DNA of 64,000 nt from Bacteroidota bacterium (GCA_018267285.1 JAFDYU010000019.1:149961-213960); one strand, 5' to 3'; positions 7,649 through 16,832 are shown, numbered from the stretch's first letter. The notes: generated by a model from the letters alone, not told the origin. Translations and numbers: made by a program.

Positions 7649-7671
7649 ACTCCTTTCGTTACGAAAGGAGT
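7649..7671. repeat. perfect hairpin in the gap behind the S24 repressor gene
   Basis: ACTCCTTTCG (7649-7658) and CGAAAGGAGT (7662-7671) form a perfect 10-bp stem with loop TTA, and flanking CCCA/TGGG can extend it. There is no T-run, so termination is possible but not shown. It may also be a regulatory site for the patatin gene that follows. Confidence 0.5.
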
Positions 7672-7754
7672 ACTGGGAAAGGTGATGGAAACAACTATTC
7701 AAGAAAGCACGGGCGGATTCATAAAAATCTGTAACTTGAAAATGAATTCTGTCT

Positions 7755-10022
7755 ATGCGTAAACTCTATTCGTTACTACCCAAAATCGTTTTCTCGTTTC
7801 CGGTTCAGCTGTTCCTTAATAACATCAGGCGAAATATTGTGCTTGTGTTGTGTTGGATATTGCTTTTCGCTATGATCACCGGCAACTTTGGAAAATACCT
7901 TGGCATCCCGTATTTGTTTTTAGATCCCGAGTACCTCAACAACGTGGGTTTCACCAGTTTTCTGATTATGGGTTTGCTTACGGCCGGCTTCAGCATGGCT
8001 TTTCATATCACGTGTTATATCTCCGACAGCCACCGTTTCAGTTTTGTGGGTGCACTACCGCGACCGTTCAGAAAATTTGTAGTAAACAATAGTTTTTTCC
8101 CCATGGCCTTTTTAGGCACCTACATTTATCAGGTGGTTGCATTTCAGGATAATAACGAACACAGCAGCCCTAATGAAATTATTTTTTACCTGTCGGGATT
8201 TTTTTTAGGATACTTGATAATGACACTCCTTTTTTCACTTTACTTCCGGCTCACCAACAAAGACATTATTAAGTACATGGTTTGCCGCATCGATGAGAAG
8301 ATCAAGCAAAACGTACAAGTAACCCGGGCCAGTGTAATGCGGAAATTGGATATCGCCCGCAAACGACAAATTCGCGTTGACTATTACATTGATAATAGAC
8401 TTCGAGCACATAAAGTTGAAGACACCTCTTTTTACGATAAGGCCGCTATCATTCAAGTGTTCGATCAAAACCATTTTAATCTGGTGATCATTGAACTGCT
8501 CATATTCACCGGTGTACTGGTGCTTGGCATTTTTAAAGATTACCCCATGTTTCAGTTGCCTGCTGCCGCCAGCTTCATGATCTTCCTTACCATTTTTGTG
8601 ATGTTGTTCGGAGCGTTTTCGTATTGGTTTGGAGAGTGGAGCGCCACCATGGGCTTAGTGGCTTTTCTGTTCATCAACTATCTGGTGGGTGAAGATTTTT
8701 TTGCTAAAAAATACGAAGCATTCGGGTTAGACTATCAAGAAGCACCGGTTCCATACACCATCAAAACCATACGAAAACATGTGGATAGTGCCGCCATGGA
8801 ACAAGACAAAGAGGAAACACTTATTCAATTAAACAACTGGAGGAAAAAATTTACCGAGAAGCCAAAAATGGTTTTTTTATGTGTGAGTGGCGGTGGCAAA
8901 CGGGCAGCACTGTGGACGATGAACACACTTCAATATTGCGACAGTGCTACACACGGAAACCTGATGAAAAATGCGGTCTTAATCACCGGAGCCTCCGGTG
9001 GCCTGATCGGGGCCAGCTATTTTCGAGAGCTGAAGCTTAGAAGATTTATGGGCGAATCCATCGACCCGTATGCAGCTATTCATCGTAGAAATATTTCTAC
9101 GGATAATTTGAACCCTCTTATTTTTAGCCTGCTCGCAAACGACCTTTTCGTTGGGTTCACTAAATTTCAATATGCCGGAATTAATTATGAACGAGATCGA
9201 GCCTATACTTTTGAAGACCAACTTAACCAAAGTACGCTCGGGCTGATGGACAAACCTATCACCGACTATGAGGTGTATGAAAAGCAGGGGATTATTCCGT
9301 TAGCCATACTTACACCCACGGTAATTAATGACGGGCGTAAACTTTATATCGCCTCGCGCCCCATTTCGTTTATGAATTATGAAGTGAGGCGAGATTACCC
9401 GCGTGCTAAAATAGGTGGCATTGATTTCCAGCGTTTTTTTCGCGATCACGGAGCACCTCAGTTGCGTTTTTTGTCTGCGTTGCGCATGAGTGCAACTTTC
9501 CCATACATCACCCCCAACACTTCGCTGCCCACCGAACCACGGATTGAGATTATGGACGCGGGTATTTCAGATAACTTTGGTTTATCCGATGCCGTTCGGT
9601 TTTTGTATGCCTTTAAAAATTGGGTAGATGAAAATACCTCAGGGGTAATTTTTGTCTCCATTCGCGACTCACCCAAACTTAAAGACATTAGCTCGGCCAT
9701 TGGCTCAACTATAGTTGACGATTTAACTCAACCCATCAGCAGTGTTTATAATAACTTTGAAAATTTTCAGGACATCAACAGCGACTTACTCATTGGCGAA
9801 GCACACAGTTGGTTGAAAGCTCCAATCCATCGAATCGACATTCAATACCAAGCCGAAAACTACGTGCCCATTTTGCAAAAGATGGATAGCATTCGTCAAA
9901 ACAACGCACGCGCTTCACTAAGTTGGAGGCTCACCACCCGAGAAAAAGAGGGAATCATCAGCAACATTCATTCGGGGCGCAACCAAAAACAGGTAAAAAA
10001 ATTGATGGAGCTTTTGCCATGA
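7755..10022 (+). CDS. membrane-anchored patatin-like phospholipase
   Basis: 755 residues. The first 340 or so hold about six or seven hydrophobic segments (IVLVLCWILLFAMI, FLIMGLLTAGFSMAF, FFLGYLIMTLLFSLYF, LVIIELLIFTGVLVLGIF, FMIFLTIFVMLFGAF). The rest is a patatin domain: oxyanion loop SGGGKR (glycines 379-381), nucleophile Ser414 in GASGG, and the second dyad residue Asp601 in MDAGISDNFG. The dyad Ser/Asp is complete, so lipid acyl-hydrolase activity is expected at the cytoplasmic membrane face. The natural substrate is unknown. The stop codon overlaps the start of the DNA glycosylase gene (ATGA), so the two are translationally coupled although no functional link is known. Confidence 0.88.
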   Translation: MRKLYSLLPKIVFSFPVQLFLNNIRRNIVLVLCWILLFAMITGNFGKYLGIPYLFLDPEYLNNVGFTSFLIMGLLTAGFSMAFHITCYISDSHRFSFVGALPRPFRKFVVNNSFFPMAFLGTYIYQVVAFQDNNEHSSPNEIIFYLSGFFLGYLIMTLLFSLYFRLTNKDIIKYMVCRIDEKIKQNVQVTRASVMRKLDIARKRQIRVDYYIDNRLRAHKVEDTSFYDKAAIIQVFDQNHFNLVIIELLIFTGVLVLGIFKDYPMFQLPAAASFMIFLTIFVMLFGAFSYWFGEWSATMGLVAFLFINYLVGEDFFAKKYEAFGLDYQEAPVPYTIKTIRKHVDSAAMEQDKEETLIQLNNWRKKFTEKPKMVFLCVSGGGKRAALWTMNTLQYCDSATHGNLMKNAVLITGASGGLIGASYFRELKLRRFMGESIDPYAAIHRRNISTDNLNPLIFSLLANDLFVGFTKFQYAGINYERDRAYTFEDQLNQSTLGLMDKPITDYEVYEKQGIIPLAILTPTVINDGRKLYIASRPISFMNYEVRRDYPRAKIGGIDFQRFFRDHGAPQLRFLSALRMSATFPYITPNTSLPTEPRIEIMDAGISDNFGLSDAVRFLYAFKNWVDENTSGVIFVSIRDSPKLKDISSAIGSTIVDDLTQPISSVYNNFENFQDINSDLLIGEAHSWLKAPIHRIDIQYQAENYVPILQKMDSIRQNNARASLSWRLTTREKEGIISNIHSGRNQKQVKKLMELLP

Positions 10023-10684
10023 CCTGGGCTCAACGCATCTTAACGTTTCAAAAAAAATTGAATCTTGAGGTAGCATTACCCGCAGGTGTTGAGGTGATGA
10101 ATCCGTATCGGCAACCAGAAACATTTGGTTTTTGTGAGAAGTTTTATACAAAATTTTACAATGATCGATATACGCGAATGTTGATTATTGGCATCAACCC
10201 CGGGCGTTTTGGCGGAGGGATAACGGGTATTCCGTTTACAGACCCCGTTAAACTTCAAGAACTTGGCATTCCTAATTCACTTGATAAAAAGCGTGAGCTT
10301 TCCGCAGAGTTTATCTATAAAGTAGTAGAGGCAAGCGGTGGTGCTTCAAAATTTTACAAGCAATTTTATATTTCTTCCGTCTCACCGCTGGGCTTTGTGT
10401 ATAAAGGTAAGAACCTGAATTATTATGACCATCTCAACTTGCCCGAATTGTTGCATCCATTTATTGTTATGTGCATGAAAGAACAACTATCCTGGGGAAT
10501 AAGTCGCGATCGATGCTTTTGCCTTGGAGAAGGAAAGAATTTTAAATTTGTGAAGGCACTAAATATACACTATAATTTTTTTAAGGAGGTTGTGCCGCTT
10601 CCGCACCCCCGGTTTATCATGCAATATCGCAGGAAAAGGATGGAAGAGTTTGTTTCAATGTACCTTGAAAAGCTTTTAGTTTAA
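10019..10684 (+). CDS. SMUG-type uracil-DNA glycosylase family protein
   Basis: 221 residues from the ATG at 10019, which overlaps the patatin stop by 4 bp; the longer frame from 9923 runs inside the patatin gene and is rejected as the start. GINPGRFGGGITGIPF corresponds to motif 1 of SMUG1 (GMNPGPFGMAQTGVPF), and HPRFIMQYR to the second catalytic-loop motif that starts HPS in SMUG1. The family removes uracil and oxidised pyrimidines from DNA, starting base-excision repair. The match is closest to the bacterial SMUG2-like branch, so substrate range is inferred. No metal cluster cysteines are present. Confidence 0.82.
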   Translation: MTWAQRILTFQKKLNLEVALPAGVEVMNPYRQPETFGFCEKFYTKFYNDRYTRMLIIGINPGRFGGGITGIPFTDPVKLQELGIPNSLDKKRELSAEFIYKVVEASGGASKFYKQFYISSVSPLGFVYKGKNLNYYDHLNLPELLHPFIVMCMKEQLSWGISRDRCFCLGEGKNFKFVKALNIHYNFFKEVVPLPHPRFIMQYRRKRMEEFVSMYLEKLLV

Positions 10685-10695
10685 ACACATTCCGT

Positions 10696-10703
10696 TATTT
10701 TTG
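10696..10703 (+). promoter_or_regulatory. putative smpB -7 box (TATTTTTG)
   Basis: TATTTTTG fits TAnnTTTG and lies 11 bp before the smpB ATG, so the leader would be only a few nucleotides. The upstream -33 match is poor. Confidence 0.4.
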
Positions 10704-10714
10704 CGTCCTTCAAA

Positions 10715-11176
10715 ATGAAGCAACGGTTTTCAAACGATATAAACATCCGAAACAAACAAGCATCGTTTAACTACGAGTTGCTTGAAAAATTTGTTGCCGG
10801 GATTTCTTTAATGGGAACTGAGATTAAATCCATTCGCGAAGGAAAGGTAAGCCTTCAGGACGGCTATTGTTATTTTAACAACGGAGAGTGTTTTGTAAAA
10901 GGAATTACGATAACCGCCTACGCGCAAGGCACGCACTACAACCACGAAGCAGCTCGTGAGAGAAAACTTTTACTAAAAAAAAATGAAATCAAAAAGCTCG
11001 AAACAAAAGTTGAAGAAAAAGGATTGGCATTGGTGCCCACACGACTTTTTATTAACGATCGGGGTTTTGCCAAGCTGGAGATAGCCCTTGGGCGCGGCAA
11101 AAAACTTCACGACAAGCGTGCCAGCATCAAAGAGAAAGACATCAAACGCGAATTAAGCAGAATAAAATTATCTTAG
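10715..11176 (+). CDS. smpB: SsrA-binding protein SmpB
   Basis: 153 residues, the normal SmpB length. The protein binds tmRNA and delivers it to stalled ribosomes for trans-translation. Family features are clear: NKQASFNYELLEKFVAGI, LMGTEIKSIREGKVSLQDGY, the loop ITAYAQGTHYNHEAARERKLLL, and the basic C-terminal tail with GRGKKLHDKRASIKEKDIKRE, which folds into a helix in the mRNA channel. No tmRNA gene was seen in this window. Start ATG 11 bp after a -7-like box. The NlpC/P60-like gene follows after 3 bp, so they are probably co-transcribed. Confidence 0.97.
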   Translation: MKQRFSNDINIRNKQASFNYELLEKFVAGISLMGTEIKSIREGKVSLQDGYCYFNNGECFVKGITITAYAQGTHYNHEAARERKLLLKKNEIKKLETKVEEKGLALVPTRLFINDRGFAKLEIALGRGKKLHDKRASIKEKDIKRELSRIKLS

Positions 11177-11179
11177 TCT

Positions 11180-11965
11180 ATGGCGCACGATTTTGGCGTA
11201 ACACGCTTGGCTACTGTTCCGGTTTACCAAAGTGCAGAAGCTACTCACCAAGTAACTCAGCTTTTATTTGGGGATATCTATGAGGTTTCTGAATACAGCA
11301 GCGATAAAAAATGGATTGCTGTTAAAATTTATTTTGATGGCACTGAAGGATGGATATCTAAAAATCATCATCATTCTATAACACCAGAATATTTCGTGCA
11401 ATTAAGTCAGGGCGATTTTAAAATAACACTCGATCTGATTTCTACTTTATTGTATAAAAAGAATCCTCTTTCTATTTTGTTGGGCAGCATCGTGCCGATT
11501 TCAACATCTGAGCTTTTTAAAATGGAAGAGCAATTTGCATTTAATGGCGAAGCCAAATCGGTAAGCCAAAAGAGAGACGGTGATTTTGTGCGTAGCATTG
11601 CTTTAAAATATTTAAATGCACCCGAGGTGAAAGGAGGCAAGACCCCGTTCGGCATTTGTGCCAATGGGTTTGTGCAGATGGTATTTAAAATATCGGGTTG
11701 GTCGTTGCCTTGGAATCTTAAAGATCAGATCAAGGTTGGAAAAAAGATAGAAGGCTTAGCATCTGCCCTGCGCGGAGATTTAGTTTTTTTGAAAGCTAAG
11801 AATGATAAAATCGATCATGTAGGTATTCTTTTGGAAGGACATAAAATCGTTCATGCTTTTGGTTCGGTGCGGATAGATTCGATCGATGAAAAGGGAATTT
11901 TGGATGCAGAAACCAAAACGTATTCACACACTTTGACGGAAGTACACAGGATTATTAACCTTTAA
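11180..11965 (+). CDS. NlpC/P60 (C40) family protein with displaced catalytic cysteine
   Basis: 261 residues. An N-terminal SH3-like part (residues about 8-65, VPVYQ...LFGDIYEV...GTEGWI) is followed by an NlpC/P60 domain from about 125. The typical Bacteroidota arrangement is YLWGG-x-TPFGIDCSGFVQ, but here it is EVKGGKTPFGICANGFVQ. The position of the nucleophilic Cys is Ala161 and a cysteine sits one residue earlier (Cys160). The tyrosine normally in YLW is also gone. The histidine in DHVGILL and a second one in HAFGSVRIDSI remain. Active members cut peptide stems of peptidoglycan; this one is probably inactive or altered. No signal peptide is seen, as in many relatives. It lies 3 bp behind smpB. 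Confidence 0.85.
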   Translation: MAHDFGVTRLATVPVYQSAEATHQVTQLLFGDIYEVSEYSSDKKWIAVKIYFDGTEGWISKNHHHSITPEYFVQLSQGDFKITLDLISTLLYKKNPLSILLGSIVPISTSELFKMEEQFAFNGEAKSVSQKRDGDFVRSIALKYLNAPEVKGGKTPFGICANGFVQMVFKISGWSLPWNLKDQIKVGKKIEGLASALRGDLVFLKAKNDKIDHVGILLEGHKIVHAFGSVRIDSIDEKGILDAETKTYSHTLTEVHRIINL

Positions 11966-11981
11966 ACCACCCTCGCTTTTT

Positions 11982-12006
11982 GATAAAACCAAACTTTGGG
12001 TTTATC
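11982..12006. repeat. hairpin before the HNH gene
   Basis: GATAAAACC (11982-11990) pairs with GGGTTTATC (11998-12006) at 8 of 9 positions with a 7-nt loop. It ends 8 bp before the GTG start of the HNH gene and could act as the terminator of the upstream gene or as a leader structure. Confidence 0.4.
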
Positions 12007-12014
12007 TTAACAGC

Positions 12015-12521
12015 GTGAATAGCCGTGTATTAGTGCTTAACCAGGATTTTAGCCCTCTGATGGTTTGTTCCGTGGAGCGTGCTTTTGTTATGGTGTACCT
12101 CAACAAAAGCGAGCTGGTACGCCCTGCCAACGGCTATAAACTGCATACCGTTACACATGCGTATCCCATGCCTTCGGTTATCCGGCTTAATCGCTATGTA
12201 CACGCACCATACAAAGGGGTAACACTTACCAGGCAAAATGTTTTTAAAAGAGATAATCAGGAATGCCAGTATTGCGGCACAAGGAGGGACCTCACCCTCG
12301 ATCATGTAATTCCAAGTTCAAAAGGAGGGCAGCACAGTTGGATAAACCTGGTTACCGCGTGCAAAAGGTGCAATGCCAAGAAAGGCGACTTCACACCGGA
12401 AGAAGCCAATATGCCGCTAAAGCGCAGACCCTTCAAACCGAGTTATGCGCTTTTTTTGCGCGATGTTACAGGCTCTAACCACAATGATTGGGATGAGTTT
12501 TTAGAAATGAAATCGGCCTGA
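12015..12521 (+). CDS. HNH endonuclease family protein
   Basis: 168 residues from a GTG start (VNSRVLVLNQDFSPL is the normal N-terminus of this group). The second half has the HNH fold with a zinc knuckle made of CQYC (84-87) and CKRC (116-119), and the catalytic LDHVIPSSKGG (Asp96-His97) followed by an Asn at the WINL turn. HNH proteins nick or cut DNA; this small chromosomal group is widespread and its cellular role is not defined. No restriction methylase or phage gene is adjacent. It is convergent with the OmpA gene, whose stop lies one base away. Confidence 0.85.
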   Translation: MNSRVLVLNQDFSPLMVCSVERAFVMVYLNKSELVRPANGYKLHTVTHAYPMPSVIRLNRYVHAPYKGVTLTRQNVFKRDNQECQYCGTRRDLTLDHVIPSSKGGQHSWINLVTACKRCNAKKGDFTPEEANMPLKRRPFKPSYALFLRDVTGSNHNDWDEFLEMKSA

Positions 12522-12522
12522 A

Positions 12523-14538
12523 TTATTTTTCTGTTCCCGCATCTGTTTCAAGGATTTCGATCTCCGTTCTCCGGTTGATTTCCCGCCCGCCCGATTCGTC
12601 ATCGTTTGAAACAATGGGCCGTTCTTGACCAAAGCCCACGGCTTTTAATCGTTCGGCTTTTACCCCGCGGTTCACCAGAAAATCCATAACCGTTTCTGCG
12701 CGTTTGAGTGAAAGGACTTTGTTAGTGCCCGGGTCGCCAGAGTTGTCGGTATGGCCGTTAACCTGAAGTTTTATTCCTGGATTTTTTTCCATCAACTCAA
12801 GGATGCGTTCGAGTTCTCCAACCGATTCTTTTTTGAGATCGGACTTGCCAATATCGAAGAAAATATTTTTCATCACCGCTTTAGAACCAACCGTTACTTT
12901 CTGCATCAAGATGGCTGTTTCTATTTCTTGGTAATCGGAATACAGAGGAACTTCAAAATTCAGGGAGTTAAATAAATACCCTTCTACCGAAGTATTGATA
13001 CCGTAATTACCCCCGTGCGGAATGGTGATGATAAATTCGCCCGTGCTGTCGTTGGTGTACACCCGCGATTTAACCGAGTTGGTGGTGTTCTCAATTAAAA
13101 CAACTTGTGCTTTCAACGGTTTGGCGGTTTCAGCGTCAATGACTCTGCCGATCAGCTTCGAAGCAAAGCCCAGATCTTTTTTTAAGCTTACGATGGCATC
13201 TGAGAACTCATCGCTTTGTGCAGTTTGTTGAACCGGTTCCGGTTTCGGTTTTTCTATGGGTGTAGGCGGTGGTGCTTGAACTACAACTTCTTTTTTGGGA
13301 GGAGGATCCAGAAATGTAACGGAGCAAATATCTAATTTCCCTACACCATCTTTACGGGCTGAACTGAAATAGCCACGCTTTTTATCGGGAGCGAGGTAGA
13401 AATAATTATCAAGTTTGGGTGTATTTATGGGGAAACCCAGATTTACCGGCTTCGACCATTTTTTTTCGATGAGTACGCTCTTGTAGATGTCGTAATCGCC
13501 AAGCCCTTGGTGGCCGTCAGACCCGAAATAGAGCGTGCCATCTTGATGAACAAAGGGGGCATCTTCGTTGCCGGGCGTATTAACGGATGGCCCTAAATTA
13601 ACAGCCTTTCCCCAATTGCCGTTGGCCAGTTTTTCGGTGTAATAAATGTCGAGCCCGCCTTCGCCCCCTGCGCGGTCGCTGGTAAAATAAAAACGATTTC
13701 CATCGGGCGAAAGACAACCGGATGTTTCCCACGAAAGTGTGTTGATCTCAGGGCCCATGGATTTGGGCTGCGACCACTCCGAGCCATCAAAAGTAGATTG
13801 GTAGATGTCGCCATTTCCCCGTTCGTAGTATAAGAAAATGGTTTTTCCATCGGGTGTTAAATACGTGGCGGCATCGTGAAAGGTGTCATTAATTTGCGAG
13901 CTGATTTTTTCGGGTGAAGTCCAGCTTTGACCGTCCCACTTGCAGATCAACACATCTTCAAATATTGTTTTGTTTTTTTTGCTCAGTTTGGTGGTGTCTC
14001 GGGCAGAAGTGAACACCAGTTTGCTGCCATCAGCCGGCAATGCGGGGCCGTAGTCCTGATAAAGAGAGTTAAGCGGCCACTCAAAAACTTTGATGTTGCA
14101 AAGCACCGGGTTCCTCATCAGCGAGTCGCCCAGTTTACATTCTCTTATTTTGTGCTCGGCCAACAAAGTTGATCGGCCGTTTTTGGCTTTGTACGAATCA
14201 AAAAAACTGATTGCCCGCTGAAATTGAAAATCCAACTGCAAGGCTATACCAAGAAAATAATCAATGTCTGCATCTACATTGGGCTCTTTACGATAGGTTT
14301 CTTCAAAATATTGGAGGGCTTTGCTGTCCTGCCCCAACGACAGAAAAACATGGCCAAGTCGGTATTTTATTTTGGCATCTCCGGGAGTTAATTCTTCAGC
14401 TTTTTCATAATTCTGTAAAGCCGAGTGGTAGTCGCCTTTAGAAAAAAAACGATCTCCTTTGTCGATCAAAGATTTTGCTGTTTGAGCACGTGATGAGAAC
14501 ACAGCGACTAAAAGGCAACAAATCAATAAAAACCTCAT
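12523..14538 (-). CDS. OmpA-family protein with TPR, PD40 propeller and carboxypeptidase-like domain (PorE-like)
   Basis: 671 residues. The signal peptide MRFLLICCLLVAVFSSRAQ is followed by TPR units (about 20-110), PD40/WD40-like repeats (about 160-400, such as LSPDGNRFYFTSDRAGGEGGLDIYY), a proline-rich linker, a carboxypeptidase regulatory-like beta domain (about 460-540) and a C-terminal OmpA peptidoglycan-binding domain with VNGHTDNSGD and GREINRRTEIEI. This order matches PorE of Porphyromonas, a periplasmic part of the type IX secretion system. Many paralogues exist, so a T9SS role is only a possibility. A paralogue of the same architecture is at 30398-32284. It anchors to the cell wall through the OmpA domain. 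Confidence 0.85.
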   Translation of the reverse strand: MRFLLICCLLVAVFSSRAQTAKSLIDKGDRFFSKGDYHSALQNYEKAEELTPGDAKIKYRLGHVFLSLGQDSKALQYFEETYRKEPNVDADIDYFLGIALQLDFQFQRAISFFDSYKAKNGRSTLLAEHKIRECKLGDSLMRNPVLCNIKVFEWPLNSLYQDYGPALPADGSKLVFTSARDTTKLSKKNKTIFEDVLICKWDGQSWTSPEKISSQINDTFHDAATYLTPDGKTIFLYYERGNGDIYQSTFDGSEWSQPKSMGPEINTLSWETSGCLSPDGNRFYFTSDRAGGEGGLDIYYTEKLANGNWGKAVNLGPSVNTPGNEDAPFVHQDGTLYFGSDGHQGLGDYDIYKSVLIEKKWSKPVNLGFPINTPKLDNYFYLAPDKKRGYFSSARKDGVGKLDICSVTFLDPPPKKEVVVQAPPPTPIEKPKPEPVQQTAQSDEFSDAIVSLKKDLGFASKLIGRVIDAETAKPLKAQVVLIENTTNSVKSRVYTNDSTGEFIITIPHGGNYGINTSVEGYLFNSLNFEVPLYSDYQEIETAILMQKVTVGSKAVMKNIFFDIGKSDLKKESVGELERILELMEKNPGIKLQVNGHTDNSGDPGTNKVLSLKRAETVMDFLVNRGVKAERLKAVGFGQERPIVSNDDESGGREINRRTEIEILETDAGTEK

Positions 14539-14595
14539 GAGGGGTGAAAAGTACCAACAAACCTAATTTGTTGCAACGGCTTGTGTAAAATCTTT

Positions 14596-15636
14596 TTAAG
14601 ATCGTCTGTTTTTTTCAAGGTCTTCATCACCCAGTAAAATAACAAGGGGCTTGAAAGTAGTGGAATACGAAAGCAGTATTTTAAAAATGCCAATGGCAGG
14701 CACGGCCAGAATCATACCTGCAATGCCCCACAATTTCCCGCCAATTAACAAGGCCAATATGGCTGCCAAAGCATTGATGCTTATTTTTGAGCCTGTTATT
14801 TTTGGCGTAATGAAATTTGCTTCCAAAAACTGAACGAAAGAGTGCACCCCGATTACGCCCACGGCATACCAAATGCTGTCTTTGGTTACCAGAGCCAACA
14901 AGGTGGGCAGTGTTGCCCCGATGGTAATGCCAACGTAGGGGATCATGGTGAGGACCCCCGAAAGAAACCCAAAAAAGATGGCGTGCTCAATTCCTAAAAC
15001 CAGCAACCCAATGCTGTTGAGTGCACCAGCAATAAACACAACCAAGCCTAGACCGGAAATGTACCCGCGCACCACATGTTGCACTTCGCTTATCCAATGC
15101 TGATCCGACCCCGAATTTACAGCCGATAAAAAATCTTTAAACCTGCTCCGGTAGAGCAGCAACAAAAAGATATAGATCGGTACCTGAATAAAGAAATAGG
15201 CGAGATAGGTTGTGGAGATTAATAAAGAAGGTGCATACGATGAAATATTTTTGATGGCATCTTTGAGTAGTTGCCCCTGTTCGACTGCGCTAATATTCAA
15301 CTTTTCGTGAAGGGTTTGACTCACTGAGTTAATGAAAACAAAGAATTTCCCCTCCAGGCCGGGTAGGCTGGCAACAAGCCCTGTAATCTGTGTAACGATA
15401 AACCAGGTGCCCAGCGCCAACAACGCCAACGAGCAAAAGAGGATAACAGAAATGGAAAAGACCTGGCCTGTTTTTCTTTCGAGACGTTTTACCAGCGGCA
15501 GCATTACCGTAGAAAATAAGGCTGCAAAGATGATGGGCAGCACAATGTCTTTTAATAATATCAGCCCGGTAATGACGATGACCACAATCATTAACGTTTT
15601 GAAAATTCGGTCGAGGGCTTCGGTTCGTAGCTCCAT
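14596..15636 (-). CDS. AI-2E family transporter (PerM-like)
   Basis: 346 residues from the ATG at 15636 (MELRTEALDRIFK). A longer frame overlaps the end of the aminotransferase gene and is less likely. About eight hydrophobic segments are visible, among them IVVIVITGLILLKDIVLPIIFAAL near the N-terminus and the conserved FGFLSGVLTMIPYVG, plus a C-terminal AGMILAVPAIGIFKILL, both typical of this family. Members export small molecules such as AI-2 or act as sodium/proton antiporters; the substrate here is unknown. It follows the aminotransferase gene by 11 bp on the same strand. Confidence 0.9.
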   Translation of the reverse strand: MELRTEALDRIFKTLMIVVIVITGLILLKDIVLPIIFAALFSTVMLPLVKRLERKTGQVFSISVILFCSLALLALGTWFIVTQITGLVASLPGLEGKFFVFINSVSQTLHEKLNISAVEQGQLLKDAIKNISSYAPSLLISTTYLAYFFIQVPIYIFLLLLYRSRFKDFLSAVNSGSDQHWISEVQHVVRGYISGLGLVVFIAGALNSIGLLVLGIEHAIFFGFLSGVLTMIPYVGITIGATLPTLLALVTKDSIWYAVGVIGVHSFVQFLEANFITPKITGSKISINALAAILALLIGGKLWGIAGMILAVPAIGIFKILLSYSTTFKPLVILLGDEDLEKNRRS

Positions 15637-15647
15637 GTGTTGAAAGA

Positions 15648-16832
15648 TCAGGATTTTTCTATCGCATTCAAAATTATAGCACAAGCCTCTTTGATTTCGC
15701 TATCGGAAATAGTTAGCGGTGGAGCCAGCCGGAGACTGTGCGGGTTCGATAAAAACCAATAACCAATCACTCCGTTTTCTTTGCACGATTGTACAATTCG
15801 GTTTACGCGCTCGGAACTGTCAAAATCAAGGGCAAACATCAACCCAATTCTTCGCATTTCTTTAATTTTAGTGTGAGCAAGTATCGACTCGATTAGCTCA
15901 CCTTTTCTTTCAACATGGGGCAATATATTTTCCTGTTCAATAACTTCAAGCGTAGCAAGTGCAGACGCACAACAAACCGGGTTGCCGCCAAAGGTGGTGA
16001 TGTGGCCCAGCATGGGGTCGTGCGTCAGGGTTTGCATTTTTTCTTTGTTCGAAATAAAAGCGGCTATGGGTAACCCCCCGCCAAAAGCTTTGCCTAGGGT
16101 GAGGATATCGGGAACAATATCGTAATGTTCAAACGCAAATAAAGCTCCGGTTCGGCCCATGCCACATTGAATTTCGTCTAAAATCAGTTGAGCACCTGTT
16201 TCGTTACATTTTTTCCTCACGGCTTGCAAATATTTTTTGGAAGGGATGCGCACCCCGGCATCTCCCTGAATCGTTTCCATAATCACACAAGCGGTGCGCT
16301 CGGTAATTGAGCTTAGATTGGCTTCGTTGCCAAATTCAATAAAATTAACATCGGGCAAGAGGGGGCGAAACGCTTGCTTTTTAATCTCGTTGCCCGACAC
16401 ACTCATAGAGCCGTGGGTACTGCCGTGGTAGGATTTTTTGCACGAGATAATTTCGGTGCGACCCGTAACCCGCTTGGCCAACTTTAGGGCTGCTTCGTTT
16501 GCCTCGGTACCCGAATTAACAAAGTAGGAACAATTCAGCGGTGCAGGCAAAACCTTACTTAATTTTTGAGCGAGCAAATTGGATGGCGCCTGAATATATT
16601 CGCCATACACCATAACATGCAAGTGCTTGTCAAGTTGATTTTTAATAGCCTTCACCACATGCGGGTGCCGGTGGCCGATATTGCTCACGCCAATCCCAGA
16701 AATCATGTCGATATACTTTTTGCCTCCGGGTTCGAAAAGATAAACACCTTCCGCTCGTTCAATCGGTATAAGAAATGGAAACGGGGAGGTTTGGGCTAGG
16801 TTATTTAAAAAGATGTCTTTACTGTATTGCAT
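15648..16832 (-). CDS. class III PLP-dependent aminotransferase (acetylornithine/ornithine type)
   Basis: 394 residues. The fold-type I class III pattern is complete: FVNSGTEANEAALKLAKR (cofactor phosphate site), SYHGSTHGSMSV, LILDEIQCGMGRTG, the PLP lysine in LTLGKAFGGGLP and TTFGGNPVCCASALA. Members move amino groups from omega-amino compounds (acetylornithine, ornithine, 4-aminobutyrate) to 2-oxoglutarate. No arginine-synthesis genes are adjacent, so the substrate is not fixed by context. The ATG is at 16832. A TAGCTTTG box only 4 bp before it would make the message nearly leaderless. Confidence 0.88.
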   Translation of the reverse strand: MQYSKDIFLNNLAQTSPFPFLIPIERAEGVYLFEPGGKKYIDMISGIGVSNIGHRHPHVVKAIKNQLDKHLHVMVYGEYIQAPSNLLAQKLSKVLPAPLNCSYFVNSGTEANEAALKLAKRVTGRTEIISCKKSYHGSTHGSMSVSGNEIKKQAFRPLLPDVNFIEFGNEANLSSITERTACVIMETIQGDAGVRIPSKKYLQAVRKKCNETGAQLILDEIQCGMGRTGALFAFEHYDIVPDILTLGKAFGGGLPIAAFISNKEKMQTLTHDPMLGHITTFGGNPVCCASALATLEVIEQENILPHVERKGELIESILAHTKIKEMRRIGLMFALDFDSSERVNRIVQSCKENGVIGYWFLSNPHSLRLAPPLTISDSEIKEACAIILNAIEKS

